Source of the DNA: Methanolinea sp.
GTDB taxonomy: Archaea; Halobacteriota; Methanomicrobia; Methanomicrobiales; Methanospirillaceae
Length of the DNA stretch: 64,000 nt
Direction: 5' to 3'
NCBI GenBank assembly: GCA_024518585.1
Contig: JANIHI010000001.1
Coordinates: 62,001 to 126,000, forward strand
The first letter of the stretch is position 1; each line of letters opens with the position of its first letter. The notes below the pieces were generated by a model that made no database searches, was not told the DNA's origin, and saw nothing but the letters and a program-made list of their open reading frames with translations. Below are positions 16,458 through 24,536 of the stretch, piece after piece. Both the position numbers and the translations under genes were made by a program.

Positions 16458-17165
16458 TCAGAAGTACCGGGCCGGGGGAGAAGAGATCTTTTTTTGGGGA
16501 ACGCTTGCGATCGTCTCCATTCTCGTGACTGACTCGAGGGGGAGGGAGAGGAGAAAGTCAAGGGAGACCGGGGCATACCCCGTGCACTCGCAGGAGACGT
16601 TGATTGTGCGCCGTCCTCCGTTGATGAATGGGTAGATGTCCATCGAATTATTGTGCGTGTGCCCGTGGATCACCCACCCCTCCCACGACCCGGGGACGTC
16701 TGCCGGGTCATGGGTGAGGTAAAAAGTGCGTCCCCGGTAGGAGAGGACAGAATGGTGACGCATCCCTGGGAGGTGTGAGTCATGGTTTCCCCGGATGAAT
16801 ACCTTTCTCCCGGCAAGGGACTGTATCCAGTGGCCGGGGTCGCCCCTCATGCAGAAATCTCCCAGGCAGTAGACAATGTCAAGGGGCCCGACGATTGAAT
16901 TCCAGCGCCGGACGAGGTCACGGTTCATCTCGGCGAGGGAACGGTAGGGTCGCCGGCAGTAATGGATTATCCGGGCATGGTTGAAGTGGAGATCGGCGAT
17001 GAAAAATATCCTTCCCTCCGGTCGGCGGAGGAAGGGGAGTCCTTTCAGCGCCGAGAGGACGTGGTGGACCCACCTGCCGGGCAGGGACTGGTGCCAGCCG
17101 GCGACTGTCCGGGAACCTCCCCTCCCGCCCTGGCCTGCATGCGTGTCGGTTGGGTAGGTGGCCAT
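16458..17165 (-). CDS. Calcineurin-like metallophosphoesterase
   Basis: A 235-residue protein whose catalytic motifs begin near residue 57: DLHFNH, GDF (near 101), GNHDS (near 123) and HGHTHN (near 167) supply the two-metal site. This is the compact YfcE/phage-type phosphoesterase layout; substrates could be phosphodiesters or nucleotides. The first ~45 residues are low-complexity and may not be translated; a later start is possible. The ATG overlaps the stop of the upstream tautomerase gene by one base (TAATG), implying translational coupling. Confidence 0.85.
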   Translation of the reverse strand: MATYPTDTHAGQGGRGGSRTVAGWHQSLPGRWVHHVLSALKGLPFLRRPEGRIFFIADLHFNHARIIHYCRRPYRSLAEMNRDLVRRWNSIVGPLDIVYCLGDFCMRGDPGHWIQSLAGRKVFIRGNHDSHLPGMRHHSVLSYRGRTFYLTHDPADVPGSWEGWVIHGHTHNNSMDIYPFINGGRRTINVSCECTGYAPVSLDFLLSLPLESVTRMETIASVPQKKISSPPARYF

Positions 17166-17356
17166 TACTTCTGCTGCTCTGATACCAGGACGCCGCCGAT
17201 GGCGATATTTTCTCTCTCCAGTTCGTGGATCAGGATGGTCACCCGCTCACGGGGAACTCCCAGGACCCGGACAATAGTCTCCGCGATCTCCTCGGTCACC
17301 TGTTTCTTCTGCTCGTAGTTCCGGCCTTTCGCCATGGTAATTGTGACAACGGGCAT
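17165..17356 (-). CDS. 4-oxalocrotonate tautomerase family protein
   Basis: The functional start is MPVVTITMAKGRN at 17356 (63 residues), which puts Pro next to the initiator Met so that it becomes the N-terminal catalytic proline of the family; the longer track start would bury it. The remaining sequence (QKKQVTEEIAETIVRVLGVPRERVTILIHE) fits the beta-alpha-beta fold. Members form hexamers and catalyse keto-enol tautomerisation; the substrate here is unknown. Coupled to the phosphoesterase gene. Confidence 0.9.
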   Translation of the reverse strand: MPVVTITMAKGRNYEQKKQVTEEIAETIVRVLGVPRERVTILIHELERENIAIGGVLVSEQQK

Positions 17357-17514
17357 GTGCGGTACTGTGGGAGCATCGATCACATGAAGGCAGTGGGTCC
17401 CCTACCGGCCGGGGGTCCCGGGAAGTCACTGGCGGCAGAGGACGGACGAAAGAGACCGGTTGACCCGCAAAAGAGATTCGCGGGAGGGAATGCAGGGGGA
17501 TCGGGATTCCCCTT

Positions 17515-18729
17515 CTAGAGATCGCGGGCACAGCCTGAATCGATGGCTGCCTGCTTCACGGCCCCGGCGATTGCCCGGGTCACTTCCCTGTCGAGGACGG
17601 TCGGGAGTATGTGGTCCCTGTGGGGATTTTGCAGGTATCCCGCGATGGCATGGGCCGCAGCAAGCTTCATCTCGTCACTTATCCTGGTCGCATAGGCATC
17701 GAGTGCTCCCCGGAAGACCCCCGGGAAGGCCAGGGCATTGTTGATCTGGTTGGGGAAATCACTCCTTCCCGTCCCGACGACCGCAGCTCCCGCGTGCCGC
17801 GCCTCGTCCGGCATTATCTCAGGGACGGGGTTTGCCATGGCAAAGACAATGGGGTCATCGTTCATCCTCCGGATCATGTCCTCTGTCACGATCCCGGGAG
17901 CCGAAACCCCGATGAAGACATCTGCACCCTCCATGGCATCCGCCAGGGTCCCCGTCCTGCCCGACCGGTTGGTCTCGTCCGCGAGGATGAACTTGTACTT
18001 GTTCCTGTAGAGGCCTTTCCGGGCCCGGTGGATAATGCCCTCCCTGTCGCACACGATGATCTCCCGGACGCTCTGGCAGACGTCGGGGTTGTACCCGATG
18101 CAGCGGAGGAGCCGGGTTATTGCGTAACCAGCGGCCCCTGCCCCACAGACCACGATGTGGAGGTCCTCGAACTTTTTTCCCGTCACCTTGCAGGCGTTCA
18201 GGAGGGCAGCGAGGACGACGATGGCGGTGCCGTGCTGGTCGTCATGCATCACGGGGATGCCAATGTCCTGGAGCGCTTCCTCGACCTCGAAACATCGGGG
18301 GGCCGCGATATCCTCGAGGTTTATCCCCCCAAAGACCGGGGATATGTTCCTGACCTGGTCAACGAAATCGGTCTGGTACCTCTCAAAACAGATCGGAAAT
18401 GCATCAATACCGGCAAATTTTTTGAAGAGTATCGCTTTTCCTTCCATGACCGGGATGGCTGCATATCCTCCGATGTTTCCCAGTCCAAGGACCGCTGACC
18501 CATCGGTGACGATTGCAACAGAGTTCCCCTTGAGTGTATACGTGTAGGCGAGGTTCCTGTCTTTCTGGATAGCCCTGCACACCTCGGCTACCCCCGGTGT
18601 GTAGGCCCGGGCCAGGTCCCGACGGGTCTCAAGTGGCACCTTTGACCGTATCTCGAGTTTTCCCCTGTGCTCGGCGTGGAGTGCCAGTGCTTCCCGATAG
18701 ATATCGTCGCGGTCCGGTTCCGGTTCCAT
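17515..18729 (-). CDS. Malic enzyme (oxaloacetate-decarboxylating malate dehydrogenase)
   Basis: Catalyses oxidative decarboxylation of malate to pyruvate with NAD(P). Start at 18729 (404 residues) is chosen because CAGGAGAAATC lies just upstream; the track ORF adds 25 unsupported residues. Malic N-domain: YTPGVAEVCRAI, SVAIVTDGSAVLGLGNIG, CFERYQTDFVDQV and the metal-binding MHDDQHGTAIV. The NAD-binding domain carries VVCGAGAAGYAI. The size matches the short archaeal/bacterial form without a PTA domain. It may supply pyruvate or NADPH for biosynthesis. Confidence 0.95.
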   Translation of the reverse strand: MEPEPDRDDIYREALALHAEHRGKLEIRSKVPLETRRDLARAYTPGVAEVCRAIQKDRNLAYTYTLKGNSVAIVTDGSAVLGLGNIGGYAAIPVMEGKAILFKKFAGIDAFPICFERYQTDFVDQVRNISPVFGGINLEDIAAPRCFEVEEALQDIGIPVMHDDQHGTAIVVLAALLNACKVTGKKFEDLHIVVCGAGAAGYAITRLLRCIGYNPDVCQSVREIIVCDREGIIHRARKGLYRNKYKFILADETNRSGRTGTLADAMEGADVFIGVSAPGIVTEDMIRRMNDDPIVFAMANPVPEIMPDEARHAGAAVVGTGRSDFPNQINNALAFPGVFRGALDAYATRISDEMKLAAAHAIAGYLQNPHRDHILPTVLDREVTRAIAGAVKQAAIDSGCARDL

Positions 18730-18837
18730 GATTTCTCCTGGTCGCACGGGCTCATAATACTCCTCTTCCTCCTTTGGGGCGCATGAGAACGCATCCCCGC
18801 ACAATCGTTATGTGAACACAAACCAACCGGGATCGGT

Positions 18838-19755
18838 ATGACCGGCCGGTACCTCCTCACCGCGTGCCTCCTCGCGGGTATTTTTGCATTCTCTGCCGGA
18901 TGCACGATCCCGGCCGGTGATTTTTTACCTCTCCCTTCCCCTGGCGGGCAGGAATGCGCATCCTCCACGGATGCACTCGTGACCCGCGTTGTTGACGGGG
19001 ACACGATCGTTGTCCGGTACAGTGACGGGAGGGAGGATACCGTCCGCATCCTCGGGATCGATACTCCCGAGACAGAAGATCATGGAAACAGGGGGAACGA
19101 GTTCCCCGGGGTCACCGATCCCTCCCTCCTCACGGCATGGGGAAAGAAGGCCTCGGCCTACACGCGTCACCTCCTCCTCGGAGCACGCGTGACTCTTACC
19201 GGTGACTGCCAGGCAGGGAGCCGTGACAGGTACGGAAGGCGCCTCGCCTACGTCGTTTCCGGGGGTGACGATACCGGTTCCCTCCTCCTCCGCGGAGGCT
19301 ATGCCAGGGTCTATACCGGGGAAAAATTCCAGGAGAAAACCCACTATCTCCTGCTCCAGGAGAACGCACAGAGATCGGGGGCAGGCCTGTGGGGTGCCGC
19401 CCGGGGACAGGGGGAGGTGCCCCCCCGTCCCGTCTCCATCGTGGCCGTGCAGTACGATGCACCCGGAGACGACAGGGAGAATTTGGCCGAAGAATATGTC
19501 GTGATTGCAGCAGGAGAGAGGACCGATCTTTCGGGGTGGACACTGGCCGACACCAGTGGGACCGTCTATACCTTTCCTTCCCGCGTTCTTGGACCGGGGG
19601 AGAGGCTCGTCCTCCACACCGGGCAGGGTATCGACCGGCAAAACGACCTCTACTGGAACCAGACCTTCCCTGTCCTCGGAAATACTGCTGATGCAGTCAC
19701 CCTGCGGGATCCAACCGGCAGGGTCGTTTCGACGTACAGGTGGGGAGGGGGATAG
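18838..19755 (+). CDS. Secreted lipoprotein: staphylococcal-type nuclease plus lamin-tail domain
   Basis: The N-terminus is a signal peptide ending in the lipobox-like FSAGC (Cys22), so the protein is probably anchored outside the membrane. Residues ~45-195 form a thermonuclease (SNase) domain: VTRVVDGDTIVVRYSDG, VRILGIDTPE, DRYGRRLAYV. Residues ~200-305 match a lamin-tail domain (LAEEYVVIAAGERTDLSGWTLADTSGTVYTFP). This pairing occurs in several methanogens and is thought to degrade environmental nucleic acids, possibly for nucleotide scavenging. Divergent from the malic enzyme gene. Confidence 0.9.
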   Translation: MTGRYLLTACLLAGIFAFSAGCTIPAGDFLPLPSPGGQECASSTDALVTRVVDGDTIVVRYSDGREDTVRILGIDTPETEDHGNRGNEFPGVTDPSLLTAWGKKASAYTRHLLLGARVTLTGDCQAGSRDRYGRRLAYVVSGGDDTGSLLLRGGYARVYTGEKFQEKTHYLLLQENAQRSGAGLWGAARGQGEVPPRPVSIVAVQYDAPGDDRENLAEEYVVIAAGERTDLSGWTLADTSGTVYTFPSRVLGPGERLVLHTGQGIDRQNDLYWNQTFPVLGNTADAVTLRDPTGRVVSTYRWGGG

Positions 19756-19854
19756 GGGGAGGAGACGGGGAGGGAAAACAGCGAGGGAGAGATACCCCTG
19801 CCGTCCCCCGTGGGTGCTCCGGCGGCCTCCCCTGCTGTTTCCTCCCCTCCCGGC

Positions 19855-21846
19855 TCAGCTTTTTCCTGGTCCTTTCCTGTCCCGGACTTCCTGCTCTGCC
19901 CTTTCCACTGCAAAGATCACCTCCTCCCATGCCTTCTGGAGCAGCTTCCGGTAGTAGGCCACGTCAAACCGCGCTGCCTTCCCGTCAAGCTCCACCTCCC
20001 ATGTCCGGGCATCCGTGACCACGAACCGTACCTCCATTCCCGGTACAATCCCGATCCCCTCGCCCCTGCAGGCTTCAACGGCCGATGCCTCGGCACAGGA
20101 ATGGCGGTAGCGCACGGTGCTGATCCGCCGGCTGATTGCCATCTCACACGGACGGGCCCCGGGAAGTTCTCCTGCCACCCGCCGGTAGATTGCTGTGAGC
20201 GGGTCGCGGAGGGCCGCGACCTCGGGGATGGTCCGTGCCTCCGCCAGCACGCCGAGCATCTCTTCCTGGGCATTCCTGACGAAGTCGGGTGTATCTCCCC
20301 GGCGGGCAGCAATACCCCTGACCTTCATGCTGCCGTCCGGAAACCTCCCATAGTACCGGGTGTAGGCACCCGAGCCATCGGCCATGGGTAAAAAGACGAT
20401 CCAGTCATAGGTATCCACGACGGTATGAAGGCGGGTCTCGCGCTCGACGCGTTCCTTGAAAGGGTACACGTCCCCTCCCCTGACCCAGAGGCAGTCGACA
20501 ATCCCGTGCAGGACGGAAAAACCCATCTCCTCGGCGATGTCCCGCGTGTGGAGCAGCACGTCCCGTGCACGTGCCGTGATCGCCTCGTGTACCTCGATGC
20601 GCCCGAACTTGGCATTCCGGTAGCCCGTGTACCCAAAGCACGTAACAAGCATCCACTTGAGCAGGGAGTCGGGACCCCTGTACCGCGGGTCATGGGACTT
20701 TGCCCGCTTTGTTTCAAGGCGAAGGGCAATGAGGGGGGCGAGCACCTCCGGTAGGAACCCTTTCCTCCCGGGGGCCGAGAGGGTCTCGGGGGAGAGGTTA
20801 TCCCTGACGATGAGGGAGGGGTACAGCGAGGTGAAATCAATCTCGTGGACGCACGGGTATATCCCCGGACGGGGCTGGAACATCAATCCCCCCCTGTCTG
20901 CCGCCTTAAGGGAGGGGAGTCGGCGGACCTCTTCGGCATCCGCCTTCCGCCAGGGAACCGCGATTCCTCTCCGGAGGGCCTCGTAGACTTCGTACGAGGA
21001 GATGAGAGTTCCTGACGTGAACCGGGCCACGAGGTTGGGGGGAAGGCAGGAGAGCCGTGACCCGAGCAGGATGCCAAAAAGACCGCTCTCCCTGTAGTGG
21101 AAGCTCTGGAGGGTGTCGACCAGGAGGCGGCCGTCCGGGACCAGGGCTCCCACCCGGAACTCTGTCCTGCCGTAGCTCCAGTATGACTTCTGGGAGAGAC
21201 GGCGGAACTTTCCTGACCGCGAGAGACCCGTGTCAATCCCCAGCTCCCGTGCATGGGCGACGACCCGGGGGACCCACAGGTCAGCATGGGGAAAGAGGAT
21301 GACGTCAGGGTCCAGAGAGAGGAGCAGTCCGGAAAGGTCAGAGAGGACTGTTCTCTCTTCCCCTTCCAGCCGCACCTTCTCCCCCTCTCCCTGGAGCGTA
21401 AGGGACGCAACTGGTCCCTGCGTAAAGGGGTTGCCACCGGCCACGACCTCCATCACTGAGAGGGTGGGGGCTAGATCGACCGAGAAGCGTGACTCCTCCC
21501 CTTCCCCGCAGGGATAGAGCCCCCCCTCTGCCATGACACGCAGGTCGGGGCGGATGTCTGCGTTGTAGATCTGGGCCGTGTACCGGGTCTGGGCCTCGAC
21601 GAGGGCGGCAACGTCCTTCCCCGCCCAGACCCGGTACCCCTCCCGGACACCGGATACGGTGGTGATGGTACACTCGTCCACCCGGTAGTAACTCTCCAGG
21701 CCTTCCACGAGGTCACGGTAGAAAGAGGGGTCGGGGAGGTGCAGGAGGAAGGAGGCGGGTGCACGGACGGAGAGGTGCCCTCCCCCCCGGCCCTTCCCCC
21801 AGAACTCCACGATGTCATTGCGCGAGAGGGAGTCAAGGATCCACAT
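19855..21846 (-). CDS. Degenerate family B DNA polymerase (PolB2-like)
   Basis: The 663-residue protein starts [19 protein letters not shown] at 21846, overlapping the upstream small gene by 14 bases; the track ORF's extra 72 residues lie in that gene. Motif A is intact ([10 protein letters not shown], 337-346). Motif B region reads [14 protein letters not shown] (396-408). Motif C, normally YGDTDS, is HGIVDCLW (447-454), so the first aspartate is replaced by Ile. The 3'-5' exonuclease region is also eroded (SVDLAPTL for DIET; FPHADLW for the ExoII motif; VDTLQSF retained). This fits the PolB2 group considered partly or wholly inactivated. It is the last gene of a three-gene cassette and may act in repair or lesion bypass, or structurally. 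Confidence 0.85.
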   Translation of the reverse strand: MWILDSLSRNDIVEFWGKGRGGGHLSVRAPASFLLHLPDPSFYRDLVEGLESYYRVDECTITTVSGVREGYRVWAGKDVAALVEAQTRYTAQIYNADIRPDLRVMAEGGLYPCGEGEESRFSVDLAPTLSVMEVVAGGNPFTQGPVASLTLQGEGEKVRLEGEERTVLSDLSGLLLSLDPDVILFPHADLWVPRVVAHARELGIDTGLSRSGKFRRLSQKSYWSYGRTEFRVGALVPDGRLLVDTLQSFHYRESGLFGILLGSRLSCLPPNLVARFTSGTLISSYEVYEALRRGIAVPWRKADAEEVRRLPSLKAADRGGLMFQPRPGIYPCVHEIDFTSLYPSLIVRDNLSPETLSAPGRKGFLPEVLAPLIALRLETKRAKSHDPRYRGPDSLLKWMLVTCFGYTGYRNAKFGRIEVHEAITARARDVLLHTRDIAEEMGFSVLHGIVDCLWVRGGDVYPFKERVERETRLHTVVDTYDWIVFLPMADGSGAYTRYYGRFPDGSMKVRGIAARRGDTPDFVRNAQEEMLGVLAEARTIPEVAALRDPLTAIYRRVAGELPGARPCEMAISRRISTVRYRHSCAEASAVEACRGEGIGIVPGMEVRFVVTDARTWEVELDGKAARFDVAYYRKLLQKAWEEVIFAVERAEQEVRDRKGPGKS

Positions 21847-22075
21847 GGCCCTCCCTCCCCCCTCTCCCCTTTGCCATCTCCAGGAGGACAGAGAAGACTG
21901 CGGCCTCGAGGGGATCATCAAATGCATAAAAGCACTCGCTTGCGTGTGCCCGTGCCATCCTCGCGACACGCAGGGCATGCTCCCTGTCCTGCCCCGCGAG
22001 TGTGCGTGCAGTCCTTTCCCACCTTTCCGTGAGGAGCCGGACCTCCTGCCGCACACTCGCAATGCTCCTCCCCAT
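21833..22075 (-). CDS. Small helical protein of the PolB2 cassette
   Basis: An 80-residue protein starting MGRSIASVRQEVRLLTERWER at 22075, inside a longer spurious ORF of the track. It is almost entirely alpha-helical and Arg/Ala-rich (DREHALRVARMARAHASECFYAF), with no known domain I recognise. The stop of the upstream gene (22077) is within two bases and its 3' end overlaps the polymerase start by 14 bases, so all three genes are tightly coupled. A small subunit or adaptor of the polymerase is an inference from position. Confidence 0.7.
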   Translation of the reverse strand: MGRSIASVRQEVRLLTERWERTARTLAGQDREHALRVARMARAHASECFYAFDDPLEAAVFSVLLEMAKGRGGREGHVDP

Positions 22076-22076
22076 G

Positions 22077-22604
22077 TTACACCCCTCCCAGCGTCTGCTG
22101 TCCCCGCGGGAGCCCCCCCGGGTACCGGAGCTTCCCGCGTCCCCGGGCACGCGGTGCCGGTGGCTGTGCCACTGGGCTGGCAAGGTAAAACACGCGGTCG
22201 GCGAGTCCTGCCATGGTCTCGAAACTGGGGTCAGGGAAGGCAGTATACAGGACGACGAGGGCTCCCTGGCCCAGTTGCCGGAGGTCTTCTCCCACCTGGA
22301 GGGCCACGTCGTCCACCCCCTCGTACAGGATGGGGTCATGCTCCACGAAGACGATCGTGTGGTAGGATTCCCGCAGGATCTGGAGGAGCTGGAACGCGGT
22401 GAAGGCCCGCCTCACCTCGATGCTGACCGACCTGCGATTGATCCCGGAGAGGAGCCGCGAATAGTTCCCGCTCACGAAGAGGAAGAGGAAACGCGAGAGG
22501 ACGGGGTTGTCGTTGAGGCCGGCCAGGACCACGTCCTCGGGGGCGACGACGGCAGAGAAGGTCCCGCTCCGCAGGGTTACAGAGGGGTGCAGCGCAAGCT
22601 CCAT
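22077..22604 (-). CDS. RecA-fold-like protein of the PolB2 cassette, Walker A apparently missing
   Basis: The track begins at a TTG (22697), but a TATA element (complement of 22701-22706) would start transcription near 22677, so I prefer the ATG at 22604 (175 residues). The middle has strands in RecA/KaiC order: VVLAGLNDNPVLSRFLFLFV, SYHTIVFVEHDPILYE (Walker B-like position) and GALVVLYTAFPDPSFETMAGLADRVFYL. No GxxxxGK[ST] P-loop is visible. It heads the cassette with the small helical protein and the degenerate polymerase. RecA relationship is my inference from strand pattern and needs a profile search. Confidence 0.55.
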   Translation of the reverse strand: MELALHPSVTLRSGTFSAVVAPEDVVLAGLNDNPVLSRFLFLFVSGNYSRLLSGINRRSVSIEVRRAFTAFQLLQILRESYHTIVFVEHDPILYEGVDDVALQVGEDLRQLGQGALVVLYTAFPDPSFETMAGLADRVFYLASPVAQPPAPRARGRGKLRYPGGLPRGQQTLGGV

Positions 22605-22699
22605 GCCTGCTACACTGGCACGTTCCCCGCCATAAGGGTGGAGAGCACGCGGGGTGAAAGTGCTTCCAGTGGATTCAAATAGGGGAGAAATATCCAATA

Positions 22700-22710
22700 A
22701 TTAAAAGAAA
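22700..22710 (-). promoter_or_regulatory. TATA element of the PolB2 cassette
   Basis: On the minus strand the sequence reads tttcttttaatta; its distance to the TTG at 22697 is too short for that codon to be in the mRNA, which decides the start of the first cassette gene at 22604. Confidence 0.5.
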
Positions 22711-22910
22711 TTTTGTAATTGAGGTCCTATACGCTGAGAAATTGCCGTCGCCCCCCCACGGTGGCCCGCACCATAACCTCCCCTCTCCTCCTTGAATTCA
22801 GGGTGTACCTCTTCCCGGACGAGGAAGGTCAGGACAACGATTGACCACCCCGGGTAAAAGAGATCCAAAAAAAATGTGGCGGGCCGTATTCAAGAATGAT
22901 AGTGCCCTTC

Positions 22911-23717
22911 TCAGAGGACGCCCGCTGCCGCGAGCCCGAGCAGGATGTTGGCACCAGCAAGGGTGACAAGAACCCTTCCCAGCCAGATGTGGATAGTCCG
23001 GAACTTTGTCTTTTTGGCCGCTATCCGTTTCCGGGCTCCCCCTGCAACGAGAGTGCAGAGCAGGAGGATAATGACAAGGACACCAAGGGTGACGTGGACC
23101 TGCCGGAAAATGGTTCCCCCCGTCAAAAGACCATTGGCGATGACGAGCCCTATCGCGGCAGCCGTGAGGATACCCCCCACCCCGGCGAGGACGACGTGGT
23201 AGCGGAACCATCCCCTGATGCCCGTCCCATAGGTCGGAAGAAGGGCGACACCAAGGAAAAGGATGAGCCCGGCCAGGAGGAGGACCGCATGGAGGACCCA
23301 GGGGGAGACCACCCGGGAGGCAGGGGAGGGAGACTGTTGCCCGCCCCCCGGGGCCTCTGCAGAGGGCAGGGTATACTCCCGGGAAAGGGAACCCCCGATG
23401 TTGCACCGGGCTGTCACCCTGACCGTCTCCCCGGGAGAGAGGGGGAGGAGGTACTGGTACGAGAATGTATCACCGGTGGGCTGGCTAAAATACGCAGCCT
23501 TTTGAATGATCTCTCCTTTCCGTGCGACCTCGACCTCGCTGACATAGTGCACGGCCGGGTCATCGACGGCATGCGTCAGGGTGACTCTGAGAGTGCCTGA
23601 AACCGGATCAAATCCGATATCCATTCCCGACGGGGAATGCGCGGATACCTGCCCCGCAACAGCGCAGAGGAGGATCAGGAACACAAGGAGTGAAGTCTTT
23701 ATCGTGAGTCCTGACAT
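22911..23717 (-). CDS. Exported protein with desulfoferrodoxin-like domain and b561-like membrane domain
   Basis: Residues 1-26 are a signal peptide. Residues ~30-110 resemble the C-terminal beta domain of desulfoferrodoxin/superoxide reductase (VTLTHAVDDPAVHYVSEVEV ... VRVTARCNIGG), with one Cys and two His that could bind a metal. After a low-complexity linker, four transmembrane helices (~138-268) carry conserved histidines (RYHVVLAG, RQVHVTLG, IHIWLGR) in the pattern of cytochrome b561-type haem proteins. An electron-transfer role at the outer face of the membrane is plausible. The gene is divergent from the ECF transporter and its promoter overlaps a paired operator. Confidence 0.7.
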   Translation of the reverse strand: MSGLTIKTSLLVFLILLCAVAGQVSAHSPSGMDIGFDPVSGTLRVTLTHAVDDPAVHYVSEVEVARKGEIIQKAAYFSQPTGDTFSYQYLLPLSPGETVRVTARCNIGGSLSREYTLPSAEAPGGGQQSPSPASRVVSPWVLHAVLLLAGLILFLGVALLPTYGTGIRGWFRYHVVLAGVGGILTAAAIGLVIANGLLTGGTIFRQVHVTLGVLVIILLLCTLVAGGARKRIAAKKTKFRTIHIWLGRVLVTLAGANILLGLAAAGVL

Positions 23718-23779
23718 GAAATTGCATTCCTATCATACCCTCTTAAGGTTGTCCCTGATACCGGTGTCCCAATTAAGAA

Positions 23780-23788
23780 TCTATTTAT
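23780..23788 (-). promoter_or_regulatory. TATA box of the b561-like gene
   Basis: On the minus strand TATAAATAG, about 63-71 bases before the ATG at 23717. It directly abuts operator copy 1 (23788-23800), so a regulator there would cover the BRE/TATA region. Confidence 0.6.
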
Positions 23789-23820
23789 ACATTGATGTAT
23801 TAAAAAGTACATTGATGTAT
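23788..23820. promoter_or_regulatory. Paired operator, two copies of TACATTGATGTAT
   Basis: TACATTGATGTAT occurs at 23788-23800 and 23808-23820, exactly 20 bases (two helical turns) apart. Each copy is an imperfect palindrome (TACAT/ATGTA). The geometry is that of a dimeric regulator bound cooperatively on one DNA face. It lies over the b561-like promoter and ~190 bases upstream of the ECF transporter. Confidence 0.6.
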
Positions 23821-23867
23821 ATGAATAGTTACATGCCTCATTTCCCGCCCGGACGCACCGGGAAAGG

Positions 23868-23882
23868 CCCATTTAAAAAGGG
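23868..23882 (+). promoter_or_regulatory. Probable promoter of the ECF transporter operon
   Basis: catttaaaaaggga is TATA-like and would start a ~100-base leader. The leader contains GGTCC-GG-GGACC (23904-23915) and CTGG-TGA-CCAG, two small adjacent hairpins of unknown meaning. Confidence 0.4.
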
Positions 23883-24005
23883 ATATTTTTGGACTCATTT
23901 TTCGGTCCGGGGACCCTGGTGACCAGTTCCCCCGACCGGCCCCCTCGTGGATGCCTCGTCATCCCGGATTTTTGCACTGGCCTTTGAACACCCCTTCAAA
24001 ACACA

Positions 24006-24533
24006 ATGATGATTGGTATGAAATCAAGAGACATTGCCATTATAGGAATCCTGCTGGCCATCGGTGCAATACTGCGCTATTTCCTGGCCATGCTGCACAC
24101 GCCGCTGACACCGAACATGATCATCGCTTTCTACTGCCTTGGTATCATCCTGGTCAGGCCAAAGGTACTGGAGGCCTTTGGCATCGGTGTTGTCGCAGGG
24201 ATCCTCTCGATGCTCATCTCGAGCTCGATTTTTCCCCCGGCAAACCTTGTCAGTGAACCAATCGGTGCCCTGGTCTGTTTCGGGCTGTATGCCTTGTTAA
24301 AAAACAGGACAGGTGCCCCGGCCGCAACGACATTCGCAACGACCCTTGCAAGCGGGTTTTCCTTTGCTGCCATTGCCCTTCTTGCGGTGGCACCAAAGAT
24401 CCTGGACAAGTATGCGACATTCTTTGGGTTTGTCCTCGTCTTCGTGCCCATCGTGGTTATCACTGCCGTCTTCAATGCAGTTATCGTCCAGGTCCTCTTC
24501 TATCCGGCAGACAGGGTCCTTTCGCGGGGATAG
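24006..24533 (+). CDS. ECF transporter substrate-binding (S) component
   Basis: A 175-residue protein with about five to six transmembrane helices, encoded directly before the ECF ATPase and T component, hence the S component that binds the transported small molecule. The stretch TPNMIIAFYCLGIILVRPKVLEAFGIGVVAG followed by FPPANLVSEPIGALV has some likeness to TrpP-type (tryptophan) S components, but I would not assign a substrate. A second ATG at 24018 (MKSRDIAIIG) may be the real start. It ends three bases before the ATPase gene. Confidence 0.8.
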   Translation: MMIGMKSRDIAIIGILLAIGAILRYFLAMLHTPLTPNMIIAFYCLGIILVRPKVLEAFGIGVVAGILSMLISSSIFPPANLVSEPIGALVCFGLYALLKNRTGAPAATTFATTLASGFSFAAIALLAVAPKILDKYATFFGFVLVFVPIVVITAVFNAVIVQVLFYPADRVLSRG

Positions 24534-24536
24534 GAA

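Noticed and set aside
17611-18498. 295-residue plus-strand ORF
   Set aside because: Antisense of the malic enzyme; composition is rich in Asp, Gly and Arg as in other shadows and no domain is seen.
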